Virus record (IMG/VR): IMGVR_UViG_3300042545_001167
Coordinates: 52,710 to 116,709 of that record
Direction: 5' to 3' (one strand)
Origin: a virus
DNA length: 64,000 bases
A program made the translations under genes and the position numbers. Of the stretch, positions 9,310 to 17,489 are shown one piece after another. The notes beneath the pieces are model-generated. The model searched no databases. It was not told the DNA's origin and saw only the letters and a list, made by a program, of their open reading frames with translations. Position 1 is the stretch's first letter. Each line of letters begins with the position of its first letter.

Positions 9310-10680
9310 ATGCCAGCAACGAGTTATAGTTTTAAAGATGGTTCTTCTCCTGGTGCCAAAGGATATACAAGCGACCCCTTTCGAGTAAAAGTTGGAAATA
9401 CTGTAACCAATTACACAGTAAAAACTGATGCGAATGTAGATAAAGATGGTAATATTATTGCGTCAAAATTGACATTACAAGATACTGTAACTGCAAGAAG
9501 TGGAAAAACAGAAAGGGCTCTTGCAGTTTCTTTTGATGGTGGAAGAAATTGGTACGATCCCTCTTCTGGTGGAAAATCTAATCTAGTTCCACTTAAACAG
9601 GAAATTTTAACAGCAGAACAAATTAAAGCATTAAAACCTGGAGGATCATTATATACAGGATCTAGACAAGCTGGGCAAACATCTGCACAAAAAGCAGAAG
9701 CAAGCAAACCTCAACAAGAACAATTGGGAGTTGGAAATGTTGCGGAATTGCCGAAAAAAGATGAACAATCAAAAAACTTTGAGGAGACAGAGAACGAAGT
9801 TAATAAAGGTCCTGCGGAAGGAACAAGAGAAAATTACAATGGAACAACTATATTAAAATATCCAGAAAATCTTCAATTAGAACACCAAGATTGTATAAAA
9901 TTTAGCATATTTAAATATGATCCAAGGGGATTGGGTCTTGTAGAAAATAGAGAGAGAAGAAGACTAAACAAAAAAACTCCAATAGGAACAATTGTTCTTC
10001 CCGTCCCTGCAGGAATTAGTGATTCGAATACTGCCGATTGGCAAAAAGATGATCTAGATCTTGCAACTGCAGGAATTTCAGACTTCATTACACAATTTGT
10101 CTCTAAGGGCAAAGATGCGGGTGTTGCATCGGCAAAAGAAACACTTGGTGCATTGAGTGATACTGATTCAAAAACTCTTGCATCAATCGTTGCAGTAAAA
10201 ACTGCCCAAGCAGTAACCAATACAAATGTTCTTTCAAGAGCATATGGGCAGGTCTTAAACCCAAACTCAGAACTATTATTCAGTGGACCATCATTGAGAA
10301 CCTTTAGTTTCTCATTTAGGTTATCACCAAGAAGTGAAAGTGAAGCAAAGATAGTTAGAACTATTATCAGATACTTCAAACAGGCAATGTCAGTTCAAAG
10401 AAGTCAATCCATTCTTCTTCTAAGAGCACCAAATACTTTTGGTATAGAATACCTAACTAGTGGTCAAAATTCACACCCATACTTAAATAAATTTAAGGAG
10501 TGTGCATTAACTCAATGCAATGTTAATTACACTCCTGATGGACAGTACATGACTTATGCTACTGAAAAATCAATGACTTCTTATGAGATGCAATTACAAT
10601 TCCAAGAACTTGAGCCAATCTTTAATGATGATTACACTGACGCTGATAATGGTAAATCAGATTCAAACATAGGTTACTAA
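9310..10680 (+). CDS. gp48: Baseplate tail tube cap gp48
   Basis: The 456-aa product fits gp48, which caps the baseplate and receives gp54 and the tail tube. The N-terminal third is a polar, probably flexible extension; the core starts near 180 (LQLEHQDCIKFSIFKYDPRG) and continues with TIVLPVPAGISDSN, LLFSGPSLRTFSFSFRLSPR and IRYFKQAMSVQRS, all typical of this family. T4 gp48 is 364 aa, so this version is longer at the N-terminus. It is preceded by a strong ribosome site and followed 1 nt later by gp53. Confidence 0.8.
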   Translation: MPATSYSFKDGSSPGAKGYTSDPFRVKVGNTVTNYTVKTDANVDKDGNIIASKLTLQDTVTARSGKTERALAVSFDGGRNWYDPSSGGKSNLVPLKQEILTAEQIKALKPGGSLYTGSRQAGQTSAQKAEASKPQQEQLGVGNVAELPKKDEQSKNFEETENEVNKGPAEGTRENYNGTTILKYPENLQLEHQDCIKFSIFKYDPRGLGLVENRERRRLNKKTPIGTIVLPVPAGISDSNTADWQKDDLDLATAGISDFITQFVSKGKDAGVASAKETLGALSDTDSKTLASIVAVKTAQAVTNTNVLSRAYGQVLNPNSELLFSGPSLRTFSFSFRLSPRSESEAKIVRTIIRYFKQAMSVQRSQSILLLRAPNTFGIEYLTSGQNSHPYLNKFKECALTQCNVNYTPDGQYMTYATEKSMTSYEMQLQFQELEPIFNDDYTDADNGKSDSNIGY

Positions 10681-10681
10681 A

Positions 10682-11380
10682 ATGGCAAATCCATATTTCC
10701 GTCAAGTTCCAAATCTTGATTATGTTAGCAGACTTCCAAATGCTAAGATAGGAGACTATATTCAAGTAAAAAATCTTTTCAAGAAAGGAAAATTAAGAGA
10801 AGATATTTTTCAGAACTTAGCATTCTTTGAGAAATACAAGATTCTTGGAGATAACAGACCTGATAATGTTGCATTTGAAGTCTATGGAGATTCAACATTA
10901 GATTGGGTAGTTCTTCTATCAAATAATATTGTAAATATTCAATCAGAATGGCCATTAACACAAAATTCATTTGATGATTGTCTTTTTAACAAGTATATGC
11001 AACAAGATGATTATACTGAAGAAGATGTTTATAATTCAGTCTACAATGGAATACATCACTACGAAACAACCGAAGTAAAAAATAGTCAAGGAGTAGTCAT
11101 TGTTCCTGCAGGTCTCCAAGTCTCTTCAGACTATTCAGTAAGTTATTATGATTACTTTATTGACAATCAAGTTGATAGTGGAAATATTGCAGTGCCTGTC
11201 ACCAATTATGAGTATGAAGAAAGATTGAATAATGATAAAAGAAATATCTACCTTCTCAAATCTACGTACTTAAATATTATTCTTGATGATATGAATGATA
11301 ATATGCAATACAAAAAAGGGTCTTCGCAGTATGTTAGCGAGACCCTTAAGAGAGCAGATAATATCCGTTTAACTAGTTAA
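10682..11380 (+). CDS. gp53: Baseplate wedge subunit gp53
   Basis: A 232-aa wedge protein: MANPYFRQVPNLDYVSRLPN, FEKYKILGDNRPDNVAFEVY and TLDWVVLLSNNIVNIQSEWP are typical of gp53, which joins wedges to the hub in T4. T4 gp53 is 196 aa. The final codons abut the gp32 stop on the opposite strand with no spacer, and the last 70 nt also encode, on the minus strand, the gp32 terminator. Confidence 0.85.
   Translation: MANPYFRQVPNLDYVSRLPNAKIGDYIQVKNLFKKGKLREDIFQNLAFFEKYKILGDNRPDNVAFEVYGDSTLDWVVLLSNNIVNIQSEWPLTQNSFDDCLFNKYMQQDDYTEEDVYNSVYNGIHHYETTEVKNSQGVVIVPAGLQVSSDYSVSYYDYFIDNQVDSGNIAVPVTNYEYEERLNNDKRNIYLLKSTYLNIILDDMNDNMQYKKGSSQYVSETLKRADNIRLTS
11312..11345 (-). terminator. Intrinsic terminator of gp32, inside the gp53 coding sequence
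   Basis: On the minus strand a 9-bp stem with a single bulge (GGGTCTCGC pairing with GCGAAGACCC, 9-nt loop) is followed by six T. It lies 36-69 nt past the gp32 stop and is embedded in antisense orientation in the gp53 3' end. Confidence 0.75.
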
Positions 11381-12328
11381 TCACTCTTCCGCCAATTTTT
11401 GGAAATAGGAAAGAGCATCATCTTCATCATCATCAACTTCCTTAGTAACTACAGGAAGTGAAGGAGACTTAGAACGAGCATAGGACTGCTCCAGTTCTTC
11501 TACGACACGACTTTCTGCAGTAGGAGTTACTGAATAGGACTCGTAATCATCCTCTTGCTCAACAACAGCACGAGACTGTGCAGGAGCAACTTTCTGACCC
11601 AGAACCATCTTCAGACGACGCTCAAGATCTTCATAAGACTTGAATTGGTCAGGAGCAGTTACTGCAGCAAGAGAATACTCTTTCTTCCAAAGTGCTTCCA
11701 GAGCATCATCGTCATCCAGTAGGGGTTCTACAGGACCAAACTCAGACTTATCATAGTTCCAGTAACCATCTTTCTTGACAATCTTCAGTTTGAAGTTTGC
11801 ACCTTGCCAGAAGTCAAAGGGATTGATAGGAGTCTCATCTTCAAACTCAGGTTGCATAGCTTCCATAACCTTATCAAAGATTTTCTTACCATACTTAAAC
11901 AGGAAGACTTTACCTTCATTTGCAGGATTTACGGGATCCTTTACAACATAGATGTTGGAGTAGTAAGACAGTTTACGCTTCTGCTTACGGACAGTTTCTT
12001 TATTTGATTCAGTGCCAGTGTTCCACAGTTCGCGGTTGTATTCACCAAGAGGATCTTTACCTCCAATGGTGGTGAGAGAGTTCTCAATATACCAACCACC
12101 AGGACCTTGGAAAGCGTGAGAATACATCTTTGCCCAGGGAAGTTCTTCACCTTCAGGGGCGGGCAGGAAACGAATCACTGCGAATCCGTTACCAGTTTTA
12201 TCCATCTCGGGTTTCCAGAGACGCTCATCAGCACCACCAGAAGTAGTGCTCATCTTCTCAACTTCCTTTACCAGTTTGGAAGTGAGGGAACCCAGTTTGG
12301 ATTGTTTTTTGAGATCAGAAAAAGACAT
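11381..12328 (-). CDS. gp32: Single-stranded DNA binding protein gp32
   Basis: A 315-aa homologue of T4 gp32 (301 aa). The basic N-terminus (MSFSDLKKQSKLGSLTSK) is the cooperativity region; the core has YYSNIYVVKDPVNPANEGK, then KYGKKIFDKV and QGANFKLKIVKKDGYWNYD, and the tail is acidic (EVDDDEDDALSYFQKLAEE), where gp59 and other partners bind. The whole protein contains no cysteine, so the zinc site of T4 gp32 is absent. A GAGG ribosome site precedes the ATG. It coats ssDNA in replication and recombination and is encoded next to its partner gp59. Confidence 0.95.
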   Translation of the reverse strand: MSFSDLKKQSKLGSLTSKLVKEVEKMSTTSGGADERLWKPEMDKTGNGFAVIRFLPAPEGEELPWAKMYSHAFQGPGGWYIENSLTTIGGKDPLGEYNRELWNTGTESNKETVRKQKRKLSYYSNIYVVKDPVNPANEGKVFLFKYGKKIFDKVMEAMQPEFEDETPINPFDFWQGANFKLKIVKKDGYWNYDKSEFGPVEPLLDDDDALEALWKKEYSLAAVTAPDQFKSYEDLERRLKMVLGQKVAPAQSRAVVEQEDDYESYSVTPTAESRVVEELEQSYARSKSPSLPVVTKEVDDDEDDALSYFQKLAEE

Positions 12329-12375
12329 TTGTATACCTCGGATTAATTGGATTTGGCTTTTGGTACTTCGTTATT

Positions 12376-12720
12376 CTACTTGTCAGAACCAGTTTTGTCA
12401 ATCTGTTCTTTCATTACTTCAAGCATCTTGGACATATTGTTCAAGATGATATTCATATCAGTGCCTGGTGGCATACCCATCATAATTGCAGATTGCGTAA
12501 TGCGTTCTTTCATTTCAATTGCTTCAGGGTCATCAGAAAGACTTAAGCGAGTATAAAGAACTTGCTGTTTACTTAGAAGTTTATCTAAAAGATTAACATG
12601 ACGAATTTTATCATCAGTTGTCATTGTGGGAAATTTAAAGACACTTCCATAAACTTCCTCTTGCAGTTCGGATATTTCTGCCATCTCTGCACGAACAATT
12701 TCAGAATTAAAGAAACTCAT
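12376..12720 (-). CDS. Conserved cyanophage protein, possibly DUF1825-like (114 aa)
   Basis: A helical, charged 114-aa protein between gp32 and gp59. The sequence MSFFNSEIVRAEMAEISELQ, LYTRLSLSDDPEAIEMKERI and GMPPGTDMNIILNNMSKML recalls the cyanobacterial DUF1825 family (small proteins starting with a similar FF-SEIV motif), which I cannot confirm without a search. The ATG overlaps the gp59 stop (ATGA), so it is co-translated with replication genes. Function unknown. Confidence 0.65.
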   Translation of the reverse strand: MSFFNSEIVRAEMAEISELQEEVYGSVFKFPTMTTDDKIRHVNLLDKLLSKQQVLYTRLSLSDDPEAIEMKERITQSAIMMGMPPGTDMNIILNNMSKMLEVMKEQIDKTGSDK

Positions 12721-13313
12721 GAATCTCCTAAAATTACTTCTTTCAAAATCTTCCTATAACGAAATACATCAATATTTAGAAAAGGGTTGTACTTTTTAAT
12801 TCTACGACTGACGGTTTCCCATACTGGGTCTTTGAGTTTCTTATCAAAGTTATTACCGTACTGGAAGATTCTATCACAAATCACCAGTGTCTCTAGAGAA
12901 ATCTTCCCGCTCAGGAATTTTTTAAGAAGTGGTGGGTGTCCTTTTGAACAATCAAAGACTTCCTCAAACTTATTTTCTTCAAATATCTTTTGAGTTTCTT
13001 CCTTAAAGACATAAGATAATGATTGAACTTTCTTCTGCCATTCCTTATATCTTGTTTCCCCTTCTTTCATAATCTCTCCAATCCAAAGAGATTCTGGATC
13101 ATTACAAGATACAAAATTTGCAACAAAGAATTCTACGATTTCTTTATCGGTCTTTTGGCGAGTAACCTTTTCAAACCAGAAACGATCTTTACGCTTATAG
13201 AAAGATTGAAGAGTTGCTCTACTTTTACCGCAGTACTTATGATAGTCATAAGAATCTTTTGTAAAGTGATTCTTTAGAGCAAGATATTCGCGATAGGCAT
13301 CAAAGGGCATCAT
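12717..13313 (-). CDS. gp59: Helicase loader gp59
   Basis: The 198-aa product (T4 gp59 is 217 aa) is an all-helical basic protein with MMPFDAYREYLALKNHFTKD, KDRFWFEKVTRQK, FFVANFVSCNDPESLWIGEI and LVICDRIFQYGNNFDKKL, characteristic of gp59. It loads the gp41 helicase onto gp32-coated DNA. Gene order gp33-gp59-DUF-gp32 is typical of T4-like cyanophages. The spacer upstream (13314-13367) holds a GC-rich inverted repeat (CCCCT...AGGGG) but no clear promoter. Confidence 0.85.
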   Translation of the reverse strand: MMPFDAYREYLALKNHFTKDSYDYHKYCGKSRATLQSFYKRKDRFWFEKVTRQKTDKEIVEFFVANFVSCNDPESLWIGEIMKEGETRYKEWQKKVQSLSYVFKEETQKIFEENKFEEVFDCSKGHPPLLKKFLSGKISLETLVICDRIFQYGNNFDKKLKDPVWETVSRRIKKYNPFLNIDVFRYRKILKEVILGDS

Positions 13314-13367
13314 TAAAAAAGTAATATAGTGATTTTTTGCCGGGAAAAATTTCGCCCCTAAAATGAA

Positions 13368-13625
13368 TTAGAGGGGTAATTTTGCCCTGGAACTTCTCTT
13401 GAGAAAATTAAGTTCCATTGCTTCGTACTTAATCTTTTCCTTAAGAGGTTTAGAAATAAGTTTAGGGACTGACTCCACATCAATACTATTCAGTTCACAA
13501 AAGTGAATGATTGCATCAATGTAACTCATATCCCCATTAATTTGAACAAGATTTTCAATCTCTTGAGCGAATCTTGACGGGCAAAAGAATTTACTTTCCA
13601 GTACCTTTTCTAGTTCATTCTCCAT
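13368..13625 (-). CDS. gp33: Late transcription coactivator gp33
   Basis: An 85-aa protein (T4 gp33 is 112 aa) with MENELEKVLESKFFCPSRFA, a central helical region and the C-terminus MELNFLKRSSRAKLPL, as in cyanophage gp33. It links RNA polymerase to the sliding clamp for late transcription. I place the start at the ATG at 13625, overlapping the upstream stop by 11 nt; an in-frame TTG lies 8 codons earlier. Confidence 0.7.
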   Translation of the reverse strand: MENELEKVLESKFFCPSRFAQEIENLVQINGDMSYIDAIIHFCELNSIDVESVPKLISKPLKEKIKYEAMELNFLKRSSRAKLPL

Positions 13626-14295
13626 CTGACCCAGTATTGTGATGTACAAATTTTTTGATATACCGAACTAATAACTTAATATAATCGCCTTTGTTCCTTT
13701 TGTCAAATACTTTAACTTCACCACTAGGAGTAACCATTAAAGTAATCAATTTAACTGGAGCAATATCCGTTAGTTCGTAATAGGCAGCAGCATAAAATGT
13801 TTCTTGAACAAAGTAATTTTCAATCCACTCTTCAGGTTTAATCTTATCCGATGTCTTAAAGTCTATAACTGCAAGTTCTCCTTCATATTCAGCAATACAA
13901 TCAACTCTTCCAGCGAGTCCAAAATATTCTGAGTATAAAGTCCTTTCAATTGCATGAATATTATTTATCTTATCAAGATAAGGCTTAGCATGAATGAACA
14001 TAATCTTTGTCATTGGTTGGTAATTGTTCCAATCCAATTCCTTGTTTTCCAAATAATCCTGACAGACTTGGTGAAAATCTGTTCCTCTTGCAGTTGCTCT
14101 TTTAGTAATACGGTTTGCTTCTTCAAGACCAACTCTTTGTCTCCACTTAACAAAGATGTCCTTGTTATAAAAAGAAGTTACAGAAGTAATAGAAGGCACC
14201 CATTCTCCATTGGGTAGGTTATAGAGACGGATGCTTTCTGTAGTTTTACATTCTAGTTCAATGTCACCCAGATAATTATGATGAATAAAACTCAT
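13615..14295 (-). CDS. PD-(D/E)XK exonuclease (RecB/MGME1-like)
   Basis: A 226-aa nuclease with a restriction-like core: ARGTDFHQVCQDYL (early helix), EYFGLAGRVDCIAEYEGELA (strand bearing catalytic Asp) and VIDFKTSDK (Asp-x-Lys), then QETFYAAAYYEL (the Gln-x3-Tyr helix of RecB-type nucleases). It probably processes ssDNA ends during replication or recombination. It overlaps PhoH by 4 nt and gp33 by 11 nt, so it belongs to the replication operon. Confidence 0.75.
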   Translation of the reverse strand: MSFIHHNYLGDIELECKTTESIRLYNLPNGEWVPSITSVTSFYNKDIFVKWRQRVGLEEANRITKRATARGTDFHQVCQDYLENKELDWNNYQPMTKIMFIHAKPYLDKINNIHAIERTLYSEYFGLAGRVDCIAEYEGELAVIDFKTSDKIKPEEWIENYFVQETFYAAAYYELTDIAPVKLITLMVTPSGEVKVFDKRNKGDYIKLLVRYIKKFVHHNTGSDGE

Positions 14296-15044
14296 AGACC
14301 AGATTCCATTTTTGCAATAATATACTCTTTAACAAATCCAGAGCGGACAATATCTCCTACACCAAATTCAACAATATCAATTGAAGGCATTACACGGAGA
14401 ATCTTCATAAAATCAATAATACCATTCTTTTCGTTTGTTTTAACTAAGTCAGATTGAGTGGCATCACCACAGAACATAATCTTAGAATTTTCACCAACAC
14501 GAGTAATGATACTATCAAGTTCGTGAAAGTTTAGATTCTGAAACTCATCTACAATAATGATTGCATTGTCCAGAGTAGTTCCCCTAATAAAAGAAGTACT
14601 CCAAAAACTAATCGTTCCTTGAGTTTTGAGGTTTCCATATAGCATTTCGAACGATGCTTCATCAGGCAACTCAAACATATACTTCACCATATTCTTATAG
14701 GGAATTTGGTAAAGAGAAGACTTATCTTCATGGTCTCCAGGAAGGAAACCAATCTCACGAGTTGCAACAAGAGACCTTACAATATAGATTTTCTCATAAG
14801 GAGTTTTTTCATCAAGAACATCTTTTAGAGCATTATACAAGGTAATAAATGTCTTACCTGTACCAGCACATCCATAAGCAACAATATTTTGTTCTAACTT
14901 ATAAGACTTAAATAGTGCTTCTTGATTATCTGTGAGAGGTTCAATATCTCTTATAATATCAAGACTAATTGGTTTTTTCCTTTTCATTTGCCTATTACTC
15001 ATACCAAAAGGAACTGGATTCTTGGGAGTATTTTTTCTTGCCAT
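14292..15044 (-). CDS. phoH: PhoH-like P-loop ATPase
   Basis: A 250-aa ATPase with Walker A GCAGTGKT, Walker B IIIVDE and the sensor region MFCGDATQSD, matching PhoH proteins. PhoH is widespread in marine phages; the biochemical role is not established, and RNA or nucleic acid remodelling has been suggested. It is upstream of and overlaps the nuclease gene by 4 nt. Confidence 0.9.
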   Translation of the reverse strand: MARKNTPKNPVPFGMSNRQMKRKKPISLDIIRDIEPLTDNQEALFKSYKLEQNIVAYGCAGTGKTFITLYNALKDVLDEKTPYEKIYIVRSLVATREIGFLPGDHEDKSSLYQIPYKNMVKYMFELPDEASFEMLYGNLKTQGTISFWSTSFIRGTTLDNAIIIVDEFQNLNFHELDSIITRVGENSKIMFCGDATQSDLVKTNEKNGIIDFMKILRVMPSIDIVEFGVGDIVRSGFVKEYIIAKMESGL

Positions 15045-15052
15045 AATAAGAG

Positions 15053-15301
15053 TCAGATAGATTTTACTTTTGAACCAGGAACCTTTGATGCTCTATGAAG
15101 AACATCATTCCAGCCTGGATGGGATTTCTTCAGTCTATCATAAACTTCTCCCAGTTCTCCTGAACTTGGGCAAGTAGATGGATCAGACCAATCTCTATCC
15201 CACTCTGGATTGTCCTTTTTCCATTGATCCCAATCATGAACACTCATTACAACATCTTTTTGTTCACCAGTTTCTTTATTAATAACAGGATAAGTTGCCA
15301 A
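15053..15301 (-). CDS. Conserved small cyanophage protein with TTG start (82 aa)
   Basis: A charged 82-aa protein, ATYPVINKETGEQKDVVMS after the start, then HDWDQWKKDNPEWDRDWSD and a C-terminal SHPGWNDVLHRASKVPGSK. No ATG is in frame; a TTG at 15301 follows a GGAG ribosome site at a good distance. The start resembles FmdB-type zinc ribbon proteins (MATY...), but the cysteine pairs are missing, so no function is assigned. It lies between ThyX and PhoH. Confidence 0.65.
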   Translation of the reverse strand: MATYPVINKETGEQKDVVMSVHDWDQWKKDNPEWDRDWSDPSTCPSSGELGEVYDRLKKSHPGWNDVLHRASKVPGSKVKSI

Positions 15302-15330
15302 CTTTATTACTCCATAGTATGTAAGGGTAT

Positions 15331-16044
15331 TTATTCTATGCAAATAGAGGGTGCATCCACACATTCTGTACAACCTTCACGAGTCCATTCAAGTGCAGAA
15401 GATACAGCAGGAAACTGACAAGTAAAGAGGCAACGAATTGCTTCTGCAATATCCTTATGTTCTTTCTGAGTACCGTGTGCTGAGCGAAGGTCGATATAGT
15501 GAATCCAGGACCTCACAGAACCCGTCATATAGAGGCGTGTAGGCGTTGCAAGAGGCAGGACGAACCTTGCACACTCCTTTGCCACTCCTGCCTCTAGGAG
15601 GCGGTCATAGAGTCTCTGAGCAGCAGCAAAATGAATCCTAATATCTTCAAGCAATGTCAGTTTCAGATAATCGCCCATATCATTAATTGAGTTCTGGCGA
15701 TTCTTTGTATCCTGACGACGAAGTTCTGGTAGAGGAATAGTTCCACCAAGCAGATTCGTATCTGCATATCGTTGAGAAAACTCCTGAAATGTAAATGACC
15801 TGTGTCGCAGTATCTGAGCTGCAATACCACGAGTCGTATTAATCTCAACAGTCATTGTTGCCTGTTCAAAAATACTCCAGTGTTGGTGCTTAATACAATA
15901 CTTAAGTAATCCAGAGAAATTATCATTCTCTTGATTGTTTGGATTACTTACACGAGCACAATATGCCATGTGCTTCTCTGCATCAGGAGTAACACTAATT
16001 AGTTTTACTTCTGGTTTCATAAGTTCGTAGTCTTCAAACTTCAT
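15331..16044 (-). CDS. thyX: FAD-dependent thymidylate synthase ThyX
   Basis: A 237-aa ThyX that methylates dUMP using folate and FAD. The signature RHRSFTFQEFSQRY (RHR motif) is complete; GSVRSWIHYIDLR and the C-terminal HKDIAEAIRC are also typical. I chose the ATG at 16044, inside the last codons of the upstream small gene (11-nt overlap); an ATG at 16050 is possible. The C-terminal extension has three cysteines. It would support phage dTMP synthesis together with NrdA/NrdB encoded later in the window. Confidence 0.92.
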   Translation of the reverse strand: MKFEDYELMKPEVKLISVTPDAEKHMAYCARVSNPNNQENDNFSGLLKYCIKHQHWSIFEQATMTVEINTTRGIAAQILRHRSFTFQEFSQRYADTNLLGGTIPLPELRRQDTKNRQNSINDMGDYLKLTLLEDIRIHFAAAQRLYDRLLEAGVAKECARFVLPLATPTRLYMTGSVRSWIHYIDLRSAHGTQKEHKDIAEAIRCLFTCQFPAVSSALEWTREGCTECVDAPSICIE

Positions 16045-16207
16045 CGTCATAAAATACTTCGTCGTAATCTGCAATGTACTGAGAAATCTGTTCGTATGGT
16101 AGAGGTTTATATTCATCTACATCTACATCAGAACAAATCTCTGACTTAAGACATTCTACCAGAGATTCAAGATTTTGTACAATTAACTTAAGCTTTTCTT
16201 GATCCAT
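16034..16207 (-). CDS. Small acidic hypothetical protein upstream of thyX (57 aa)
   Basis: MDQEKLKLIVQNLESLVECL begins a helical, acidic 57-aa protein whose C-terminal half is rich in Asp, Glu and Tyr. It is the first gene after the sigma-70 promoter at 16231-16259 and overlaps thyX by 11 nt, so translation is likely coupled. No known domain. Confidence 0.55.
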   Translation of the reverse strand: MDQEKLKLIVQNLESLVECLKSEICSDVDVDEYKPLPYEQISQYIADYDEVFYDDEV

Positions 16208-16230
16208 TCATATCAACCCGGACAAAGGTA

Positions 16231-16259
16231 ATTATACACAAAAAAAGAGGGGTAGTCAA
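16231..16259 (-). promoter_or_regulatory. Sigma-70 promoter embedded in a terminator
   Basis: Minus strand TTGACT - 17 bp - TATAAT. The -35 box starts in the loop of the terminator hairpin at 16240-16269 and the spacer is the 3' arm plus the T-run. It should start the thyX operon about 20 nt before its first gene. Confidence 0.7.
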
Positions 16260-16269
16260 GTACCCCTCT
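16240..16269 (-). terminator. Intrinsic terminator after the 106-aa gene
   Basis: Minus strand 9-bp perfect stem AGAGGGGTA / TACCCCTCT, 6-nt loop, followed by seven T counting the last stem base. It begins right behind the stop codon of the gene at 16273. Confidence 0.85.
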
Positions 16270-16272
16270 TTC

Positions 16273-16593
16273 TCAATCTCTTTGTCTCCAGTCATCTGGT
16301 TTATCTTCAGTGAAGAAATCTATAATATCATCAACTGTATTAAATCCAGATACTCCTTTGGACTCATGACCAATTCCACCAATATCAAGTTGGTTCAAAA
16401 AATCATCTAATCCACCTTCTTGCATATCAGGATTTTCTGCTTTACGTCTTGCCTGACGAAGCAGTGTGCCAGCACTTCTATTTGCCTGAGCAAGTTTCTC
16501 TGCCCAGATCATCTCACTTAATTCTACCGATTCACCTTTTACAATTCGTTCACATATTGCTTCAAGTCGAAGACGATATTGTGTAGAGAGCAT
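16273..16593 (-). CDS. Conserved hypothetical cyanophage protein (106 aa)
   Basis: A helical N-terminal half (MLSTQYRLRLEAICERIVKG, EMIWAEKLAQANRSAGTLLR) is followed by an acidic, less ordered C-terminus (FNTVDDIIDFFTEDKPDDW). Its last codon is followed at once by an intrinsic terminator, so it is the final gene of the speD transcript. Function unknown. Confidence 0.65.
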   Translation of the reverse strand: MLSTQYRLRLEAICERIVKGESVELSEMIWAEKLAQANRSAGTLLRQARRKAENPDMQEGGLDDFLNQLDIGGIGHESKGVSGFNTVDDIIDFFTEDKPDDWRQRD

Positions 16594-16622
16594 AAACTTT
16601 ACCAGATATAGTGTTATTTATT

Positions 16623-16949
16623 TTAGCGTTCAATATAACTCAGAGTATGATTCTGAGCATAAAGTTGTTGGATAATGATGTCACAACCAATCTTAGGATT
16701 GCAATCACCACAAGTGTAGACATCAACTGCTGCTTTACCTTCTTCAGGCCAAGTATGAATTGAGATATGACTTTCTGAAAGCAAACAAATAACGGTGACT
16801 CCTTGTGGTTCAAACTTCTTTGAGATAGTCTGAATCACAGTAGCACCGCTTGCAACTGCTGCGTTTTCTAGTAAGTCTATAAGACAACGCTCGTTATCCA
16901 AAAGGACAAACGAGCATCCGTACAAGTTAAGTAAGTAATGCTTCCCCAT
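16623..16949 (-). CDS. speD: S-adenosylmethionine decarboxylase proenzyme SpeD
   Basis: The 108-aa product is a prokaryotic-type AdoMetDC. The self-cleavage site is in SESHISIHTWPE (cleavage between Glu and Ser creates the pyruvoyl group), and GKAAVDVYTCGDCNPK contains the catalytic Cys region. It supplies decarboxylated SAM for spermidine synthesis. speD occurs as an auxiliary gene in several cyanophages; polyamines may help DNA packaging or host translation. Confidence 0.92.
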   Translation of the reverse strand: MGKHYLLNLYGCSFVLLDNERCLIDLLENAAVASGATVIQTISKKFEPQGVTVICLLSESHISIHTWPEEGKAAVDVYTCGDCNPKIGCDIIIQQLYAQNHTLSYIER

Positions 16950-16953
16950 CAGA

Positions 16954-17139
16954 CTATGGATTCTCCTCTGCTTCTTTAATTAGTTCACTCACATATGTCT
17001 CAGTTCCATCCATAGTCCTAACTGTAAACAGAGGAGACTTCATATATTTTTTGACTTTTTTATACTTCTTCAGTAATTTTTTAACTTCATCTTTATAGAT
17101 TGATACTTCAATCTTTTCTTCACTAAAACCTTCACTCAT
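16954..17139 (-). CDS. Small charged hypothetical protein (61 aa)
   Basis: A lysine-rich helix (DEVKKLLKKYKKVKKYMK) followed by a short beta-like stretch (SPLFTVRTMDGTETYVSELI). It overlaps the upstream gene by 4 nt (ATGA) and ends 4 nt before speD, so it is part of the same coupled transcript. No recognised domain. Confidence 0.6.
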   Translation of the reverse strand: MSEGFSEEKIEVSIYKDEVKKLLKKYKKVKKYMKSPLFTVRTMDGTETYVSELIKEAEENP

Positions 17140-17489
17140 TTTCTTTTCTTTTTTTCTTCAGGTGCTTTGTAACCCCATAGTTTGGGATTAACTCTTCCAT
17201 AACCAAAGTCAATTTTTTGAATAGAACCTGGACCATATTTGTCATAGTACATATCAAAAAGACTTACTTTTTTCGCTGCACGACAAAGATCAATACATTC
17301 TTTACCATCAACAACATACCAAACTAGATATGCATCGCTGGGAAAAGAAGCATCTTTTGTTTTTTCAATTGCAGTTTTTTCTAAAAGAATCTCACAACCA
17401 TACTGAGAAGGAACAATATAATTTTCATTTACCTTATCCAATTGTTGCTCCTCCTGTTCATTTCTTACAACATTACGAAGTCTGCTCAC
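17136..17489 (-). CDS. Conserved hypothetical protein, GTG start (117 aa)
   Basis: I place the start at a GTG that overlaps the upstream stop (GTGA) and follows a GGGGTGG sequence; a TTG five codons earlier is possible. The product begins with a basic segment (SRLRNVVRNEQEEQQ), has a central beta-rich part (YLVWYVVDGKECIDLCRAAK) and ends with a lysine tail (EEKKKRK). Function unknown. Confidence 0.6.
   Translation of the reverse strand: MSRLRNVVRNEQEEQQLDKVNENYIVPSQYGCEILLEKTAIEKTKDASFPSDAYLVWYVVDGKECIDLCRAAKKVSLFDMYYDKYGPGSIQKIDFGYGRVNPKLWGYKAPEEKKKRK

Noticed and set aside
9873-10379. Long minus-strand frame of 168 aa inside gp48
   Set aside because: It is the mirror of gp48 codons; gp48 is clearly real and no ribosome site or promoter precedes the minus-strand frame.
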